From: Saccharomycopsis crataegensis
Lineage: Eukaryota > Ascomycota > Saccharomycetes > Ascoideales > Saccharomycopsidaceae
Assembly (NCBI RefSeq): GCF_037102585.1
Contig: NW_027043829.1
Span: 930,001-994,000 of the forward strand
Length of the DNA: 64,000 bases
Direction: 5' to 3'
A program made the translations under genes and the position numbers. This document shows, piece by piece, positions 62,834-64,000 of the stretch; position 1 is the stretch's first letter; each line of letters opens with the position of its first letter. A model generated the notes under the pieces. It did not search any database, had not been told where the DNA came from, and saw only the letters and a list, made by a program, of their open reading frames with translations.

Positions 62834-63595
62834 TTATTTCTGTCTTTCAAACATTCTTTCTAATGATAAAAACTCTATCAATTGATCCTTCTTTGTGAGT
62901 TTCTTCAGATGGAGAAGGGCCTCTATTTCTATATTAACTCTGTAAATTTCAAAGTCGATTTGGTCATTGAACGAACTAAAAGATGTCGGCGAATTCTTAA
63001 TTCCACATTCGAATTTCATTCTTTCATTATCTTCAGCAATATTGAGCTTCGATGAAGAAGGTTTATCGATATTTTTTAATCCTGTAATCTTGTCATTGTT
63101 GCCTCTCTTGATAATTCCCACCAACTTAGTAGAAGTCGGTTTTAGGAACATGCCATTATTGACGCTAGAATTTTTGGATGAAATTTCAAAGCCATCTCTA
63201 TTCACCAGCGGCAGTTTTTGGTTCTGATGGGTTTGAGCTTGCTGTCTTTTCAGAGCATTAGGGTATATGTATTCATCTTCCTGTGGTTCTCCAGCATCTT
63301 CGTCATCACTAACAGGTAGAGATATTTCAGGACCTTCATTAATTTCTGTCGCATTTACATTATTCAAGATGTTTCGCAAGTTCTTTTTTGTCAACTCATT
63401 TTCATCGATCCGGTGTTTCTTCATAATATTCTTTGTCACAAGCGATGGTGTCAATGGGGTACTTGGAGGTCTCTTTTTGGTTTCTTGTTCGTTATTGGTC
63501 TCTGATTTTGTGGTTGTGGCATCATATTTTTTAAACAGACTGGAATCTCCAAGATTCTCTTGTTGTAATTCCAGCGGGACATGGCGAATACTCAT
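62834..63595 (-). CDS. Unknown protein with CDK-type sites
   Basis: 253 residues, not recognised. Mostly polar and probably disordered, with the clustered sites PPSTPLTPSLV (about 43-53), an acidic patch (VSDDEDAGEPQEDE), and an ordered helical C-terminus (about 210-253, IDFEIYRVNIEIEALLHLKKLTKKDQ with following helix). MKFECGIKNSPTSF adds a further Ser-Pro site. This resembles small kinetochore, spindle or replication regulators in build, but there is no motif to name one. Confidence 0.55.
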   Translation of the reverse strand: MSIRHVPLELQQENLGDSSLFKKYDATTTKSETNNEQETKKRPPSTPLTPSLVTKNIMKKHRIDENELTKKNLRNILNNVNATEINEGPEISLPVSDDEDAGEPQEDEYIYPNALKRQQAQTHQNQKLPLVNRDGFEISSKNSSVNNGMFLKPTSTKLVGIIKRGNNDKITGLKNIDKPSSSKLNIAEDNERMKFECGIKNSPTSFSSFNDQIDFEIYRVNIEIEALLHLKKLTKKDQLIEFLSLERMFERQK

Positions 63596-64000
63596 GATAT
63601 ATCTTCAAAAATTATTGATTAAGTATAGTTTATGTATGGACATACACCACTGGATTTCTTCTATCAATCTAAGTAGATATACACAATTTGATTTTCCTTC
63701 CAACTCTCCATTGGATTTAGCAGAATAATAATCATAAACAAAAAAAAATGTAAACACGGCAAATAGCTGTACGCACTCTCTAATTGATATCTCACTTCAG
63801 CATCATCTCCTCATAAATAACTATGGAGTTTGCAATAGTAGAGAGTTCTAGATAATATTTTAACTAGAGAAAACATAAACCAGTTAAAAAAGGAGAAAGG
63901 GGAAAGAAAAAAAAAAGCTTCCCTTTTCTTAACCTCGTGTTCCTGTCCATACCTGATGAAGAATATGAAAATTCAATATATTAATTTTCGTTAGCTATAA
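63596..64000. other. Right edge, no gene seen
   Basis: 5' flank of the unknown 253-residue gene and AT-rich DNA to the end; an A-run at about 63906-63918. Nothing coding is supported. Confidence 0.5.

Overview
This is a nuclear chromosome segment from an ascomycete budding yeast, most likely of the CTG-Ser clade (Candida, Debaryomyces, Scheffersomyces relatives). The evidence is compact genes with AT-rich intergenic DNA, short introns just after start codons with GTATGT or GTAAGT donors and TACTAAC-like branch points, and a gene set whose best matches are yeast proteins. A few CTG codons sit where serine fits the family better than leucine, for example Prp8 residue 1960 and Sdh6. Species cannot be set from sequence alone. 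I see no intact transposon, virus copy, CRISPR array or convincing tRNA or rRNA gene.

Layout, left to right. 0-1.5 kb: the 5' end of an unknown gene running off the left edge, then a stretch of broken-looking coding sequence. 1.5-7.5 kb: AFI1 (polarity and trafficking), SDH4 (complex II anchor), and a spliced NKP1/FTA4 kinetochore gene. 7.5-16 kb: a long intergenic region leading to a divergent pyruvate decarboxylase, a small mitochondrial membrane protein, the peroxisomal ATP carrier ANT1/PMP47, MDM35 in four exons, and the carrier MME1. 16-29 kb: RPS15 and RPP2B back to back, VPS71, ARH1, SDH6 in four exons, and the 2406-residue PRP8. 29-40 kb: a STIMATE-family membrane protein, KRE28/SOS7, a small secreted protein, MMM1, a CSC1/OSCA channel, PCT1, and an unknown protein with a hidden first exon. 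40-53 kb: MSM1, YAH1, HSP78, POL31, GOT1, RBG1, PAM18, RLP24. 53-64 kb: a mitochondrial TRM61-like methyltransferase, a TEN1 candidate, a YAP1801/AP180 adaptor, a Cys-rich polyQ protein, PUT2, MAK11 and an unknown CDK-site-rich protein.

Most genes are housekeeping and unrelated in order, but several partners share the window: SDH4 with the complex II assembly factor SDH6; ferredoxin YAH1 with its reductase ARH1; and MMM1, MDM35 and PCT1 in mitochondrial phospholipid supply. Two kinetochore genes are also present (NKP1 and KRE28).

The main result of reading by eye is splicing. Nine genes carry thirteen introns in my models, and two complete genes (MDM35 and SDH6) are invisible as single open frames because each is cut into four very short exons. 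Start exons of 11 to 31 bases also had to be added to GOT1, RBG1, RPS15 and one unknown gene.
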